Made by a program: the position numbers and the translations under genes
DNA from: Vitrella brassicaformis
Taxonomy: Eukaryota; Sar; Vitrellaceae
NCBI GenBank assembly: GCA_001179505.1
Contig: CDMY01001052.1
Coordinates: 127,904-191,903, forward strand
DNA: 64,000 nt
Direction of reading: 5' to 3'
Notes under the pieces: generated by a model
What the model was told of the DNA's origin: nothing
The model's input: only the letters and a program-made list of their open reading frames with translations
The model's database searches: none
Shown: one piece after another, positions 44,192 to 56,594 of the stretch
How positions within the stretch are numbered: position 1 is the stretch's first letter
Layout: every line of letters begins with the position of its first letter

Positions 44192-46296
44192 GGGCAGGGG
44201 GAGGACCTCCTGTGTGGTTGATCGCATGACGTCATCAGAGTACATCCCGCCGAATCGTGTCGAGCAGGTGGAGGGACGGCCCTCGCCCTCACAGACCAAC
44301 TTCCAGAACAGAATTCGCACCACTTCCACAGACAATGGCCACAATGGCAACAACGTCAACGGCTACGAGGGTGCGACACCTCCCCAGCAGCAGCGGCAGC
44401 GGCAGCAGCCGGCGAGCATCGGTGTGCAGATTGCGTTGAAGAGCGTGGCTATGGGCAACAAGGGCCCAGTGTCCACGGGGAGGGGCAAGACCACCGTCGC
44501 AGAAATCGTCGGCGGTGAGAGTCAAGAGGAAAGAAAAGCACAAAGGAGAGCGCGTGACTGACGCCATGCATGTGTTGCTGCCTCTGTGTGTGTGTGTGTG
44601 TGTGTGGTGCAGTGTACCCCTCCTCCCCTGCCGAGTCGTGTGGGCTGCGGATCGGCGACTGCATCGTCAGCATCGACAACACAGACGTGCCGAAATCGGT
44701 AGATGAGGTACGCGCGCACCTCTCCCCCTGGCCAGCACACGCAGGGCACCGATACGCGCATTCATTCACACAGGTTTATCGGAGGCTGGAGGGGCCCCAG
44801 GGCTCCGGCATCAAGCTGACCATCCAGCGGCAGCCCACACAGGCCGACATGACAGAGGTAGACACCGACATCTCTCTCGTCATGTCGGGCGGCGCCGGGG
44901 CGAGGGACGGCTCATACGAGCCCTGGAACCTGCCGCTGAAGGTGGATGTCGATCTGAGGCGAGACAACGGCGTCTTGCCGCCACTGGTGGCCGAGTGGGT
45001 CCCTCTGCAAAGGTATCAGGACGAGGAGAAGGGGTCTCTGAAACGGCTGTTGGGGGCCTGGGGTGCGAGAGAGCCGGGAGAAGGGGAAAGGATCGCATAC
45101 CTTAGGTAGGTACGTCGGATCAGTGACCACGACTTATGCGAATAAGTGTCCACCTACCGCACGGCATGGTTCGGTGGTGTGGGTCTGTCTGCAGGCTGCA
45201 CTACTTCTCCAGGTCGACATTCAACAAGTTGCTGCCCGTCCTCGACGCATTTGAGCGGGGACAGGCTGTCGTCGACGGCAGGACGGGCGCATCCCTGTCG
45301 GAGCGCCAGACTTCAGCGAACAGCCCACCTCTCGGATGTAACACTCACTCATAGACAGAGAAAGAAGCGGTGCCATTCACCCACCAGCCGCCGATCCGTC
45401 GTTGTTGTTTGTGTCTCCCTGTGTGAGTGCAGACATCATCGATCTGCGCAACAACTACGGCGGTGTGTTTCAGGAGGCGATGCTCATCGCCTCCCTCTTC
45501 CTTGACGACCCCAACGCACCCACACCCACACCCACACCCAACCCCGCCCAGCAGCAGCAGCAAGGCCAGGAGACGGCGGCAGTGTCTACCAGGATGTTCG
45601 GTGGTGGTGGGCGTGTCACTGATGTGCCTGTGCTGTACTGGATGATCACCTCCTGGCCAAACAGGGAGTCGGGTAGCTATCTCACCAAACATACAGGTGC
45701 GGTGTGGTGCGCACGGGGGAAGACGACACGACACAAGAGAGAGAGAGGAACACTCCGTTATGAATGAGTGCTGTGGTGTCTGTCTGCCAGTCGATGAGTT
45801 CCACTTCGACAGGCGGTTTCCCAATGAGGTCGGCTCCATCCGCAACCTCAGGAGACCACCACCACCAACACCACCTACTGCCGAAGACGGCACGCTGCCG
45901 GCGGCCAGCCTGTCCCCTTCCCCTCCCTCTCCCTCTCCCTCCCGGCCTCCCCCAGTGGTTGTGCTGGTCAACCGAGGCACGGCGAGTGCCGCAGAGATCT
46001 TCGCAGCCGCTCTGCGTGATAACGGACGCGCCGTGGTAGTGGGGGAGAGGACGTACGGGAAGAGCCTCATCCAGCATTTCTTCCCGCTGCCTGACGGTGG
46101 GGCGCTGAAGCTGACGATAGCGGAGTATCTCACTCCCAAGCGGCAGCACGTGTCGCCTTCCCGTCTCGGAAACCCTTATGGCGGAATTGCCCCTGACCTG
46201 CTGTGTCTGGCGTCGCCTACGGGGGATCGAGGGGCGCCTATGGACGTCTGCACGCAGATGGCCGCTCTCAGGATTCTCAGATCGGAGAACCAGTGA
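43005..46296 (+). CDS. ctpA: C-terminal processing peptidase (CtpA-type, S41), predicted thylakoid lumen
   Basis: Serine protease of family S41A. The plastid CtpA processes the D1 C-terminus so the manganese cluster can assemble. The targeting leader has three parts: signal peptide MKMLLLLLAIASLC; then GAFVPSWRPSQ (an FVP motif as at plastid cleavage sites in secondary-plastid algae) with an Arg-rich stretch; then a hydrophobic LVIGCLTSLLALLL lumen-transfer helix before the mature start. Mature part: AELYKAVVDSGDPEMVFK, DPYT joined to EYIPPNRVEQV, PDZ segment VYPSSPAESCGLRIGDCIVS, YFSRSTFNKLLPVLDAF, DIIDLRNNYGGVFQEAMLIA, and catalytic VNRGTASAAEIF (Ser codon 45985-45987) with TYGKSLIQHF (Lys codon 46060-46062). 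The 25-residue Ser-Lys spacing is right for the family. Pro/Gln-rich insertions lie near 45515-45560 and 45860-45950. Stop is TGA 46294-46296. One intron (44148-44238) appears to be GC-AG. Confidence 0.92.
44148..44194. repeat. (CA)n-(GA)n tract at a GC-AG intron donor
   Basis: A CA run directly followed by a GA run. The CA run begins at the GC donor of the CtpA intron. Confidence 0.9.
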
Positions 46297-46795
46297 TCGA
46301 GAGGAATATGTGGGTGTATCTGATTGGGTGTGGTTGTGTGTGGGGGTGAATTGTTGTGTAGGCATACATATGGTGTTGTGGTTGTGGCTAGCCTTCCTTG
46401 TGAAAGTCCGTGTGTTTTGTCCCATGTGGCTGGCTGTACATAATTGAGAGAGACAGACAGACAGACATGATGCTATGCAGAGCTGGCTGGGCTGGGTAGG
46501 GCAGAGGCAGGCACGACTTTTTGCCACTCACTCACTCACTCAGTCACTGGTCTGTCTGACCCCCTAACGAAGGTTTTGACCAGCAGCTGGTGAGGAACTG
46601 ACCGTGTGGATGGCGATGGATCGACTCACTCGACGAATGGATAGATCGGTCGAGCTCTCGTGTCATCCACACACACCGACGCATATCGACAGTTAGTTCG
46701 TGCTATCACCAATCGACTTGACAGGCAGCTGACTGACAGGGGCGCGCCCCTCACACACACATGTATGCTATGCAGCACAGAGTGAGTCCATGGAC
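46297..46795. other. Convergent 3' spacer, no gene seen
   Basis: Between the stop codons of the CtpA-like and helical-repeat genes. It has ACTC repeats near 46526-46543 and no recognised coding exon. Confidence 0.5.
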
Positions 46796-47509
46796 TCACT
46801 TCCTCCCCAGCAGCTTCCTCCGCTTTATCTTTGACAGGGGCCGGATGAGCGGATCCGTCATCGACACCTATACACAATGGTTTGAACCGACCAGCACAGA
46901 TACACACGCACAGTTGCAAAGTGTGTGCCCCGCCTTGTGTTTGTCTGTGTGGGTGTGGTGTGGTGTGCGCACCCGCTGCTCCTTGTTCTTGAAGGGCTTC
47001 CTGCGCGGGGTGAAGTCGGCATTCAGGGCTGCACACACACACACACACACACACATGGATGGGGAGCATGTCGGTCGGCTGAGTCATATGAGTCTGTCTA
47101 AGCAAGTCTGACACGTACTTACGTCCGAGAGGCTGCAGCACCTGCAGCTGCTGGTCCACCTTCCAAAGCAGCTCCTTGTCCCTGTTAGTTCGGTCCACAC
47201 ACACGCATGCCATGCACACGTGCGTGCGCGGCAACGAATTCATATGTATGTCGACTGACTGAATGACCGGAAGTGCATGGCGTGGTAGAGCTGCTTGAGG
47301 ACTTTCAGCTCAGCGTACTCGAGCTCGTCGATGGCCTGCTGGTAGGCCTTGGACAGGTCGGCGAACAGCGGCACGTCACGCACCTTCTGCCAACCATACG
47401 CCCACCCAATGCGAACCTGACATACACACACACAGCCAACCGGCCAGATCGATGGAGGGATACAGGCACATGTGTGTCTGTGTGTGTGCCCTGTGGATGT
47501 CATGTTGTC

Positions 47510-47543
<34 letters not shown>

Positions 47544-48282
47544 ACGAGCTCCTTCGGAGTGAATGCTCCGTAAGGCTCCTTCTGGATCCTCTCGCGAACT
47601 GCCATGCATGCCACACGTCACACATGTGTGTCGAGAGTGACAGCCACCTCCCTCCATCCCTTCCTTCCCTCATGTGCATACTTCCATCCCTTCCTTCCCT
47701 CATTATGGTGCATACATACTTACTTTTAGGTGCGAGTTGTTCGTAGAGCTCCCTCCCCTCCCTGTAGTTGAGCTTGGCCAGGCTGAACACCGCCCTGTAC
47801 ACCATCCACCGGCTCATCTCGCCCGCCCGCCCCCTCAGCCGTCGCACAAGCTCATCCAGCACCGCCCTGTGGTCTCCCTTCGGATGCAGCACTGCCAGGC
47901 CCCATATCACCGTCACATGATCACCCACAGTCATGCCCTCGTCCATCCTCTTGCAGTAGAACGGCAGCACCCGCATGAACGTGTTGGCGCACTTGAGCTC
48001 GATGAAGCGGGTCAGCAACAGCCGTGTGGTGGCCGCGTCTTGGGTGGTCTCGAGGCAGCTGATGACTCTGTCCGTCAAGGCTGCGTAGTGAGGCCCGGCT
48101 TTCTTGACGTTGCCGGCCCTGATGAGCTTGCGCAGGAAGAGGTCGGCATCTGTGGCTGTGAAGGTCAGCTTGGAGTTGGCGGCCACCTCCAAGATCTCGC
48201 GGGCGCTCAGCGGTGCTGCCAGAGCTGTGGCGAAGACCGACTTGGATGGGAGGCGAGAGAAGATCAGTCGAGATCGATTCAT
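46796..48282 (-). CDS. Helical-repeat protein, probably mitochondrial, family not recognised
   Basis: Exon 1 (48282 to about 47730) starts MNRSRLIFSRLPSKSVFATA, a Ser/Arg-rich acid-free presequence. It then forms a series of alpha-helical units: REILEVAANSKLTFTATDAD, LFLRKLIRAGNVKKAGPHYA, TRLLLTRFIELKCANTFMRV, VTVIWGLAVLHPKGDHRAVL and MVYRAVFSLAKLNYREGREL. Later exons give VRERIQKEPYGAFTPKELV, VRIGWAYGWQKVRDVPLFAD, RDKELLWKVDQQLQVLQPLG and ALNADFTPRRKPFKNKEQR. The last exon (about 46868-46796), spliced in phase 0 after TATAG, gives VSMTDPLIRPLSKIKRRKLL and GRK, then TGA. The basic C-terminus and helical repeats suggest RNA or ribosome binding in the organelle, similar in style to FASTK/heptatricopeptide-type proteins. 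That is inference only. Confidence 0.65.
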
Positions 48283-48412
48283 CCCGTGGCGAGAGCATCA
48301 CCAGCGCGTGCCATTCGTGGAAGATGACTTCTTCGTTGTGAGTCAAGAAAGGCGAGCTTTTGCAGGCTCCCGCACCTCGAGGACCTATTGCCCCCCGGCC
48401 TCGTTGCAGGCG
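48283..48412. promoter_or_regulatory. Head-to-head intergenic region
   Basis: 130 bases between the divergent starts at 48282 (-) and 48413 (+). It presumably holds both promoters. Confidence 0.35.
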
Positions 48413-51400
48413 ATGAAGTACCGTGCCAAAGCTAGCGACGGCGACGACGCTCCGAAGCCCAACGACAGCATGGAGGTAGCCCCACTGAACAAGCCAGAAG
48501 ATGCCTCTTTGATTCCGGTGGTTCTTGCATGTGTTCAGGTTGACTCTCCCCCTCAGGCCACCCCTGTCGCAGCATTCTTCCCACCAGACGAGCACCAACC
48601 TGCCCCGGCCGACCCCGCACATGGTTTCCACTCAGTCGACGTGCCACCTGTCGGACAGGCCCTGGCAGCACAATCTGATGCAGCCTACATCGACCTCCAG
48701 ATGGAGTCAGCAAACGCCGAGAATGCGGGTGACGGAGGGGGCGCTAAAGAAGCCATGAAAGACAGGGGCGTGGTGTTGGCGGGGACGGGGGAGGAGGGGG
48801 AGACTCTCGAGCTTGAAGAGAGGAACATCTACACGTGGATGGCTTGCGCGTCGTTCCAGGACATGAAGCGCCATCCTGTGACCATGTTTCTGTGCCTTTG
48901 TGTCTCATTTGTTCAAATCGCGGGTATCAACGTTGATGTACCACATTCTTGTGCGGATGGTGTGTTTTGCTCGTCTGTGCGTTCAAGGGCCGCTTTTGCT
49001 GCTGTATACTGGTGTGTCGGCGCTTGACTTCAAGAGCTGGGATTTTTTCATCTCAAAGACGTCCTTCAACAATATATCGACGAAAGTGATAGCGATCTTC
49101 TTCGTCTTGCTCTTCAATATCAACGCCGTCATTGTGAGACACAGCAGATTGTCTTTGGGGCAGATCGCTCATTCCTTCCTTCCTTCCTGTCGTTTCTGTA
49201 AGGTCTCCCGCACTTTCCAGCGGGACGCTTTTCTGCTGATTGCCATCCCGGGAGTGCTCAAGAGTGACTTCTTCTTCGCACTCGGGAACTTCTCTAACTC
49301 TCTTTGCGTGTTGCTGTGCTGCGCGTCGCTCCCCCTGATTTTTTGGCGATCTGAAGGGGTTCAGGATGTGGTGTTCGACGCCCTTGGGACCATATTCTTG
49401 TTTAATCTCGTGAGCAGAGATCTCTTGATGTACTGTCGTCAATGTGCGAAGAGACACGTTTGTCTGTTTATGTGTCAGGACAATGTGGGCGGTGATCTTG
49501 GCCTAATCAGCGAGGGGCAATGGGACGAGGTCTTTGCATCTGTGCGCAAGAAGACAGAGGCATTTCAGAGAGACATGGACCACCAGCCCCAACGCAAAAA
49601 AGAACGATCATTCCGGAACTTTTTTCGTCGCCTCAAGATGGCGCTGCACTCCGAGGACCCAGAGCAGATGAAAGAAAAAGTACCGAAAAGATACCACTGG
49701 TATGTGCGATACAAACAAAGACATAATGAGTTCGTCTCTCATGCCTGTGTCTCTTTGAAGGGTGCCCATCTATTACTATCTACTGCGGTGGGTCCTTAAA
49801 ATCCTGATGGTTGCGCTGCCGCTTGTGTTTGCACTGTCGGCGTTTCCTCAGGAGGGCAGTATCTCGCTGGTCGACCCCGTGTGGATGGACGCCACACGCG
49901 CCACCGACATCACCATTCTCTCATCCGATTTGAAAGAGGATATTACCAGCGTGCGAGCCATCTCGTCCGAGAGCTATGGTGGCAAGGCGTGGGAACTGAG
50001 CTGCAAGATTAAGAATGCCGGCTCCAATGGGGTTGTGTGCACATTTCCTGCTCTCCGGGGTACCGACGCCACTAGTGAAAAAGCGGAGCAGCTGGGTACC
50101 TTGATGAACAGAAACACGCTGCCGACCCTCAGTTTCAACATTCGGGTACGTTGGATGAAGGCGGCCGACAAGGCCTTTCGTCACTGTCCCTTGTGTCTCC
50201 TTTGGTGTCTGTCTGCATTAGATAGAGGCCGAGAATCGCAACTTCGCCGAGCTCGAGAAGATCTTTCACGTATACCTATCAGGTCGGCAGCCATGTCTAG
50301 TCGTTGCCTTTTCACTTCCACTATACCTGTCTCTCTCCAGGTCATTTCCTGGGTATTCAGCCCTCCTTTGCGCAGCTGAACACCAGTGCGGAGTTCGACA
50401 GCAGCGATGAGTTTTACACGGACCGGCAAGTCACTGTCACCACCAGTGACATGGGGGATGTCATCAGCAAGGTGTCGATCGGCGAGCGAGACTGCAGGTA
50501 AGGGACACACGTAGGTACGATGACAGAAGTGCTTCCATGCTTTCATTCATGCACTCACTGCCCTGTAAACGACTCGGTGCAGGCTGGTCTCGCCCGACGT
50601 GTTCACCGCCACCAACACACAGGTGCGGTGCAATGTGGCTGCCATCACCTCGGCCAACACGGTTGAGAGCCGCGATGTTACCGTGACCGCTGCCAACGGC
50701 AACATGGCTGTCGGGCAGAGTGCGTTCTCATACTTCAGCGAAGGTATGAGACATACAAACATGCTCTCGCCGTATGTGGATCGCCGCTCTATATGCATCT
50801 GTAGCTGCGGTTTTTTTCCGCGCATTGCCATATCCTGCTCTGATGGGCGAGCAGCTAGGCATTCAAGTCAACAAATTCGATGACGGTGACAGAGCGCACA
50901 CAGCCCCCAGCACAACCAACGCCTCCCGATATGTGTGCTCTCAGATGGCTATGCCAATATGGTCGGCATCCGCTTTTACGAACGCTTTACACCCCAGAAT
51001 GACCTGACCTGTGACAACGATGTGTCAATCTACGCGGAGAACGACGAGAGCTACTCAACCACATACTGCCAAATCCCTGACGTCACAGAAGTGGACACAT
51101 GTAGGCCCACATGTATAATCAATGAAATGGTGGTCAACCTTGCTGTCCTTTGTCACTTTCTCGGTGCAGACTGCGAGCAAGCCGGTCTTCTTTTCAACAT
51201 CAACAGGCAACTCGACTTCACCATTCGCGTCACACTCAACCAGGGCCGTGCAACCCCCGACGCCAGCAACCCTACGCCCCCTCTGGCCACCGCCCAGCCA
51301 TCTGCTCTGCTGTCCTACCTGTGTGTACCGCCGAATGGCACTGACACAGGGGGCAGCGTCGTGGAGGCTACATTGGGGGTGTTCTTCAGAGACACGAGCG

Positions 51401-52336
51401 AAGAGAGACTCCAGCTCTCACACATGGAGGTAACAGAGAGATGTCCAATCTCCATGTGTGAGACGGTGCCCTTGTGCAGATGGTGGTCTCCTTGGTGAAG
51501 ACATTGGAGTACTGGTACAATATTAGCGGCCGCGTCCGCCTCTACCACACCGACATCGACAATCTCAATGTGTGGTTCATCTTCGAAATATTGTGAGCTG
51601 TCATATCTCGATAATATTTCGTATTGTGAATATTTCAATGTCATGTACCCATTCAGTGAGCCAATGATGGACTACACAGTGGCCAGCTCAAGGAGACGGA
51701 GACGCATGCAACAACAACAGCAAACACAACCACCACAGCAGCAACAGCCAAACACGTCTCCACCAAACACCTCTCCCCCTTCCCCCATCCCCGCCAACAC
51801 TGCTGACGACCCCCCGCCTCACAACGGGACTGAGCACGATCACAGCGGACCAGGTCATGCCACCGAGGCACCGCCGAACAGCAATGGTGGCCGGGAGACA
51901 GGGCAACGACAGCCGGCCACCCAGCCGGACACAACGCAGACGGCTGCACCGCCTCAAGTGCCTGGCGGGGGCAGCGGAACCAACCTCACATCCAACAACA
52001 CCCGGCCGGGACTAGACAAGGTCAGCCGAGCCGTGAACGAGAGGAGGTCCGATCATGTGCGTCTTTGTTGAGCAGGATCGCGAACCAGAAGACCCTGGGG
52101 ACCTTGCTAAGTCAGAAGAGGAAATTTTCGACGCCGTAGCAGACGCAGGATTGCTCGACACCTTCGATCTCGCGTGGGTCAATTCGTCAATGGTGATGCA
52201 GAAGCTGTGGGTGGACATGCTGACGCAGAAAAGTCCCATTCTCTCCCACTTCTCCCTCAAGTTTGGGGGCATCTCTCCCGTACTGTGCTGTAGCAACAAC
52301 TGTCCTTCTGCCGTTATGGAGAAGCCGTGCAGCTAA
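48413..52336 (+). CDS. Multi-membrane protein with large extracellular domain, family not recognised
   Basis: Starts MKYRAKASDGDDAPKPNDSM with an acidic, Pro/Ala-rich cytosolic N-terminus (about 140 residues). The first intron (about 48927-48990) joins VTMFLCLCVSFVQIAG to PLLLLYTGVSALDFKSWDFF. Membrane segments follow: KVIAIFFVLLFNINAVI, FFALGNFSNSLCVLLCCASL, VFDALGTIFLFNL, a basic cytosolic loop (RSFRNFFRRLKMAL), and YYYLLRWVLKILMVALPLVF. A long Thr/Ser/Asn-rich region then looks extracellular and beta-rich, with several cysteines and N-glycosylation-type sites. Exons continue through LFNINRQLDFTIRVTLNQG, MVVSLVKTLEYWYNISGRVR and FEIFEPMMDYTVASSRRRRR to a Gln/Pro/Asn-rich linker and a last exon DREPEDPGDLAKSEEEIF to EKPCS, TAA 52334-52336. 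If the last two introns are not used, it stops at 51596 or 52071. I do not recognise the family. Confidence 0.65.
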
Positions 52337-52729
52337 GATTGAGCGCCTTGATGAGTCTCTCGTCTTCTGGCCTTTCTTTCATGTGTGCTGCAGCTGTCTT
52401 CTTTGTCCGGCATTTTGACGAATGCATGTATTCATTAGTAGACCGACCTTGGTCGACTCAGTGGGGTCTCTTATATGATGTCTGTCGATGGATGAATATC
52501 AATGGCCTTGCCTTCATCGCTGCACACAAGACATACCGAGCTGGTGAGGACCTTATTCCCTTGGCCGTGCAACCCCAAACCCGATACTGATCACACGCTG
52601 GTCATCTTAGGTACCTAGACCACACGCAGCAGCTCACACCCATGGACGAGAAAACGGAGCAATGCACTTTGCCCTCTCCCTTCCCTTCCTTCTCTTCTCT
52701 CAATGTTCATCTCTGTGGCGAGCGTCACG
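52337..52729. other. Convergent 3' spacer
   Basis: A short open frame here (52327-52590) has mixed hydrophobic composition and no splice path from the upstream gene that I could confirm. Treated as non-coding. Confidence 0.4.
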
Positions 52730-53751
52730 TCACTCCTGCTCCTGTCTCTTCATCTCGTCCTCCTCTAAGAAATGCATGGCACACAGAAAGAAGAGAAGGA
52801 TGTACGGATGGCGTAACAAGGCAGCAAAGCACGTAAGCGTACCTGGCGAGCACGGCACCCACTCGTATTCGTCGAGGCTCGGCTGCTTCCCCTGGCAGGA
52901 GCAGCAAAACACCGTCCATAGCCCCACAAGACACGTTACCCAGCCAGCCTTGTCTCCCGAGTGTGCGGCATAGCGCCATGTTTCCTCCTTCTGTTGCTCC
53001 TTCTGTTGCTCTTTTGGTGGTGCTTTCTGTGGCTCCTTCCCTTCGCCGAGCTCGCGAGCGGACGAGGCAGAAGACGTGTCCCGGGTGGAGGCGGAAGGCG
53101 GGTCCTGCTCGTCCTGATGAGCCGTCTCGAGCTGTCGCTCACGGCGCTTGGCCTCGGCCTGTAGAAAGGACGGGCGACGTCATGTCTCTGCTGTTGGCTG
53201 TGCCCTGACGGTGTTCGTACCCTCTTTTTCTTCTCACGGAACGACGCCTTCGACTTGTCGCTCATCCAGCGAGTGCTCACATAGTCGCAGCTAGCAGAGT
53301 GAGGATCTCTGCAAGAGACAGAGACAGACAGGGAACGACCCTTACATGCGGACATCTGGTAAGAGCCCCACAGTGCCTGCATTGTAGCCATACCGGAAGT
53401 GCCAGCCCGGAGTCGCACCGTGCTCACCGGCCTCCCATTTCACATCAGTCCAGCTGCGGGAGAGCTGCACCGTGCCTTTGGTGTTGTATGTCATCGGGTA
53501 CTCAGACCGATTCTTTATCCGGCGATCAACAAACCTTTTCGCGTCCTGCAGGACACGCCACGCCACACGATACATGCATAGACGATGCTTTTCGATGGGG
53601 TAAGGATGTCTGCCTGCCAGTGGGCCTCTTTTCTTACCTGGGGCGACATGGTCTCCGCACAGATGACCTGGGCCTTTTCCCTCTTGTCTTCTTTGGCTGA
53701 CTCCTTCGGTGAGCCCTTCTGACAGGGCAACTGGCAGCGCTGAAACGCCAT
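52730..53751 (-). CDS. Small protein of unknown function with Lys/Glu/Gln-rich C-terminus
   Basis: Starts MAFQRCQLPCQKGSPKES, with two cysteines spaced C-x3-C near the N-terminus. The exon ends AETMSPQ at a GTAAG donor. Exon 2 reads DAKRFVDRRIKNRSEYPMTY, NTKGTVQLSRSWTDVKWEAG and TPGWHFRYGYNAGTVGLLPD. Exon 3 reads DPHSASCDYVSTRWMSDKSK then ASFREKKKR. Exon 4 is AEAKRRERQLETAHQDEQDP followed by a Ser/Ala and KEQQKEQQKEE-rich stretch and WRYAAHSGDKAGW. A short exon GKQPSLDEYEWVPCSP and a last exon EEDEMKRQEQE with TGA at 52730-52732 complete it. All junctions keep phase with GT-AG borders. Family not recognised. The Trp/Tyr/Cys-rich middle suggests a small folded domain. Confidence 0.6.
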
Positions 53752-53958
53752 CCGTACCAGCCAGCCCTCTTAGTTTCCAGGAGCTTTCTTCCGTCGACGC
53801 TGTATCTCAGACTGGCGAAGCCGAACAGGACAAGCTGTCAGCTAAAGAGCGAATTGAACTTCCGACAAACGCTGAGCTTCTGCGAGTGAAGTTTGATTCG
53901 TGGCTTTTCCGTCTCCCCCCACACGACCCCCACATTGAGACGCCTAAGCTCGCAGCCG
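53752..53958. promoter_or_regulatory. Head-to-head intergenic region
   Basis: 207 bases between the divergent starts at 53751 (-) and 53959 (+). An open frame from 53709 crosses it but splices out of phase with the next exon, so it is not used here. Confidence 0.3.
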
Positions 53959-56430
53959 ATGGGAGATGCAGAGAGAGACCACCGCCCTAAGGCTCACACT
54001 GGTACGAATAGCCAATTCAAACAGGAACACGCTGGGCCTCTTCAAATTGCCTCTGGTGGTTCAACTTGACAATGTCTGTCGGTGCAGGACAGGAAGATCA
54101 GGACGAAGCAGAGATTGCAAAGGCTGGGGAGGCCCTGCGTGACACCGATGACCTGCTTTCACGGCTCAGAGAAGGTATACACACGGCCCCCTCTTAATCA
54201 TCAGTGGTGAGTGTTCGTGTGTTTGTGTTCAGCGACTAGGGACGTTCGGCGGCGCCTCTCGTAAGTGCCCGCCCCGCTGCTAGTGTCCTGCACGTTGTCT
54301 GAAAGTGAAGTGAAGCTCTTGTGCGGTGCGGATCATGCCCGACAAGTCTCTGCAGCAGGTCATTGATTTCTGGGCTTCCCTTCTGTATGTCCAAAGGGAG
54401 GACCCCCTCGATGAGCACGACACGGGGGGCCTGCTGCCCGCCATCCAGGCCCCTTCGGTGCACCACCCGCCACCGGTGGCAGCATCACCACAGAAGGCGA
54501 CAGATTACAGGGAGTAAGCAAGGGAGGAGTGGACAGATGGCTCTCAGGGGAGACATGGAGCGTTTTGTTGTCAGCCTGTACAGTGTTCAGCAGAGCGTGT
54601 CGGCGTCTCTGCACCAGGGCCTGCCTTCGCTCACTGATCGGCACCGTCGAGGATCGGAGTATTTGTCGAAGCTTCAGGCGGCCAACGTGCAGCTCAAGCA
54701 GCAGCTGAAAGACATGTGCGAGCAGGTGGATGCCGTCCTCACACATGTACGCGGCCACAAAGTGGGAAAAAGACAAGGGAGAAGGCTCACTTGGCGAGGG
54801 TTCAGATAAGCAAGACCGCCAAGGACTCACGAGAGGAGGCTGTGACGCGGGCACTGAGAGGTGAGGAGGGGAGACGGAGACATAATATTGATCAGTGGGC
54901 GAGACACACACCACGTTTGGTGTGTCATCATATCATGCATCAGCCAAGGATGAGGAGCTTCGCAACGCCCACAAGCGTCTGGAGATCTACAGGCGTGACA
55001 TCGCGGCACTCAAACGACAGCTCGACGAGAACGGCAACATCGAGCGGGTAACTAACTATTCACAGGACAGGTGGGATCTTTCGATGTACTCGCATGGATG
55101 GATGCAGGTGCTGGCCCTTGAGAGTGAGGTCAAGCAGAGAGAAAGGCAGCTGGAGCAGCTCATGGTAGGCAGGCAGACACCCAGGCGAGTCAGCCACCAT
55201 GGACACTCCCACTTCCCTGCCTGCCTGCCTGCCTGTAGAGGGACAACAAGGGTCTGCAGCGCGTCCAGCGTCAGCAGGAAAGAGCGCTTGCCGACGCAGC
55301 ACACGCCAACGCAGAGATCCCCACAAGGGTCAGCCGCCCGGACAGCCAGCCACACCACGTCGATCGCCTTGTCCCTCCCTGCTGTATATCTATCCATAGA
55401 TTCGGCAGCTGAATGAGGAGCTGCGTCGGTTGAAGGTGGAGAACCACGCCTTGAAGGCCAAGCAGCAGGAAATGGAGCAGGCGGCCAAGAAGCAGCACGG
55501 CCAGTGCATCGACCTGGAAGGAAAACTCAGGTCGGTGCACAGCACATGAGGCAGGTCACCCACGCACGCACGCACGCACGCACGAGTGAGCACGCACGTG
55601 TGATGATTGGATGACAGGAAGTACACACTTCTTCTGAAAGGCAAGATCGATGTGACTGACTTGCAGTCGCACAAAGCCAAGTCGCCGCCGCCTCATGTAA
55701 GTCAGTGAGCACCATGCGTTCCCCCCGTTTCAGACAATCGCCGTTTTATCCATTCAGGAAGTGCCGTCAGAGGAGCTTGAGCGGCTGTCACGGGATCTGC
55801 AGACCGTCAGAGAGGCACGATCGAGGGACGAAGCCAAAAATAAACGGGCGGTGAGCTGGAAAGGCGAACAATCCGACGCATTGCACGTGACTCGCCTCGT
55901 TCTGTCAGATGCGCGTGCAGGAGGCGGAGCTTAAGGTGCTGCACGGGCAGATTGAGGAGCTCGACGCACAGCTGAGAGCCAAAGACAATGTGAGCCACTC
56001 AAGGGTAGCCGCCTACACACAAGTGTCCAAACACGCCATTGCAGGAGTATCGGATGAACCAAGTGAAGCTGAACGAGATGAGGCGGCTCCTTCGGCAGCA
56101 CAACGTCCGAGGCGCGCACGTGTTGGTGCCGTCAACGGGCGCCGCGCCACCCAGCGCTCCGCCGCTCCCGCAAGAGGGAGAGGAAGAGGTGCTGCGGGCG
56201 GCACTGGTGGAGAAGGAGCATAGCAAGCCATCAGGTGAGTGTGAATAAGAGCGGGAGACACGGACACCGGGAGTGATGGATGTCTCGGTGTTTTCCCTGT
56301 CGGTTGTCAGTGGCCCCTCCTTCGATGCCAGCAGTCCAGCAGAGTGTGGACATATGGCGGATGCAGGTTGGTGGATGCTGGGGAAGGGAGACAAGACGCT
56401 CGGATGGATGAAAAACGACGGTGTCAGTCC

Positions 56431-56463
<33 letters not shown>

Positions 56464-56557
56464 TGTGTGTACGGTTCGATACATACAGAATGACCACCTT
56501 CATGTACAGCAGAGCTACGAGCAAGAGGATTTTGAGGACTACGACGACATGGACTGA
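53959..56557 (+). CDS. Long coiled-coil protein
   Basis: Starts MGDAERDHRPKAHTG at 53959. The exon ends at GTACG and joins in phase to QEDQDEAEIAKAGEALRDTD (from 54088). Further exons: ATRDVRRRLS; a block MPDKSLQQVIDFWASLLYVQ; GDMERFVVSLYSVQQSVSAS; EYLSKLQAANVQLKQQLKDM; DEELRNAHKRLEIYRRDIAA; LALESEVKQRERQLEQLM; RDNKGLQRVQRQQERALADA; IRQLNEELRRLKVENHALKA; EELERLSRDLQTVREARSRD; and EAELKVLHGQIEELDAQLRA. The C-terminus is acidic, EQEDFEDYDDMD, with TGA 56555-56557. Heptad-rich throughout with small breaks at exon joins. It is likely a structural or scaffold protein. It lies tail-to-tail with the STPGR gene, but a joint flagellar role is only a guess. Confidence 0.75.
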
Positions 56558-56571
56558 CTGACGGGGGTATA

Positions 56572-56594
56572 GATGGATGGATGGATGGATGGAT
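56572..56594. repeat. (GGAT)n microsatellite
   Basis: GGAT units just after the coiled-coil gene stop codon. Confidence 0.95.

Noticed and set aside
53709-53990. Plus-strand open frame of 94 codons before the coiled-coil gene
   Set aside because: It overlaps the minus-strand first exon and does not splice in phase to the next exon. The Met at 53959 does.
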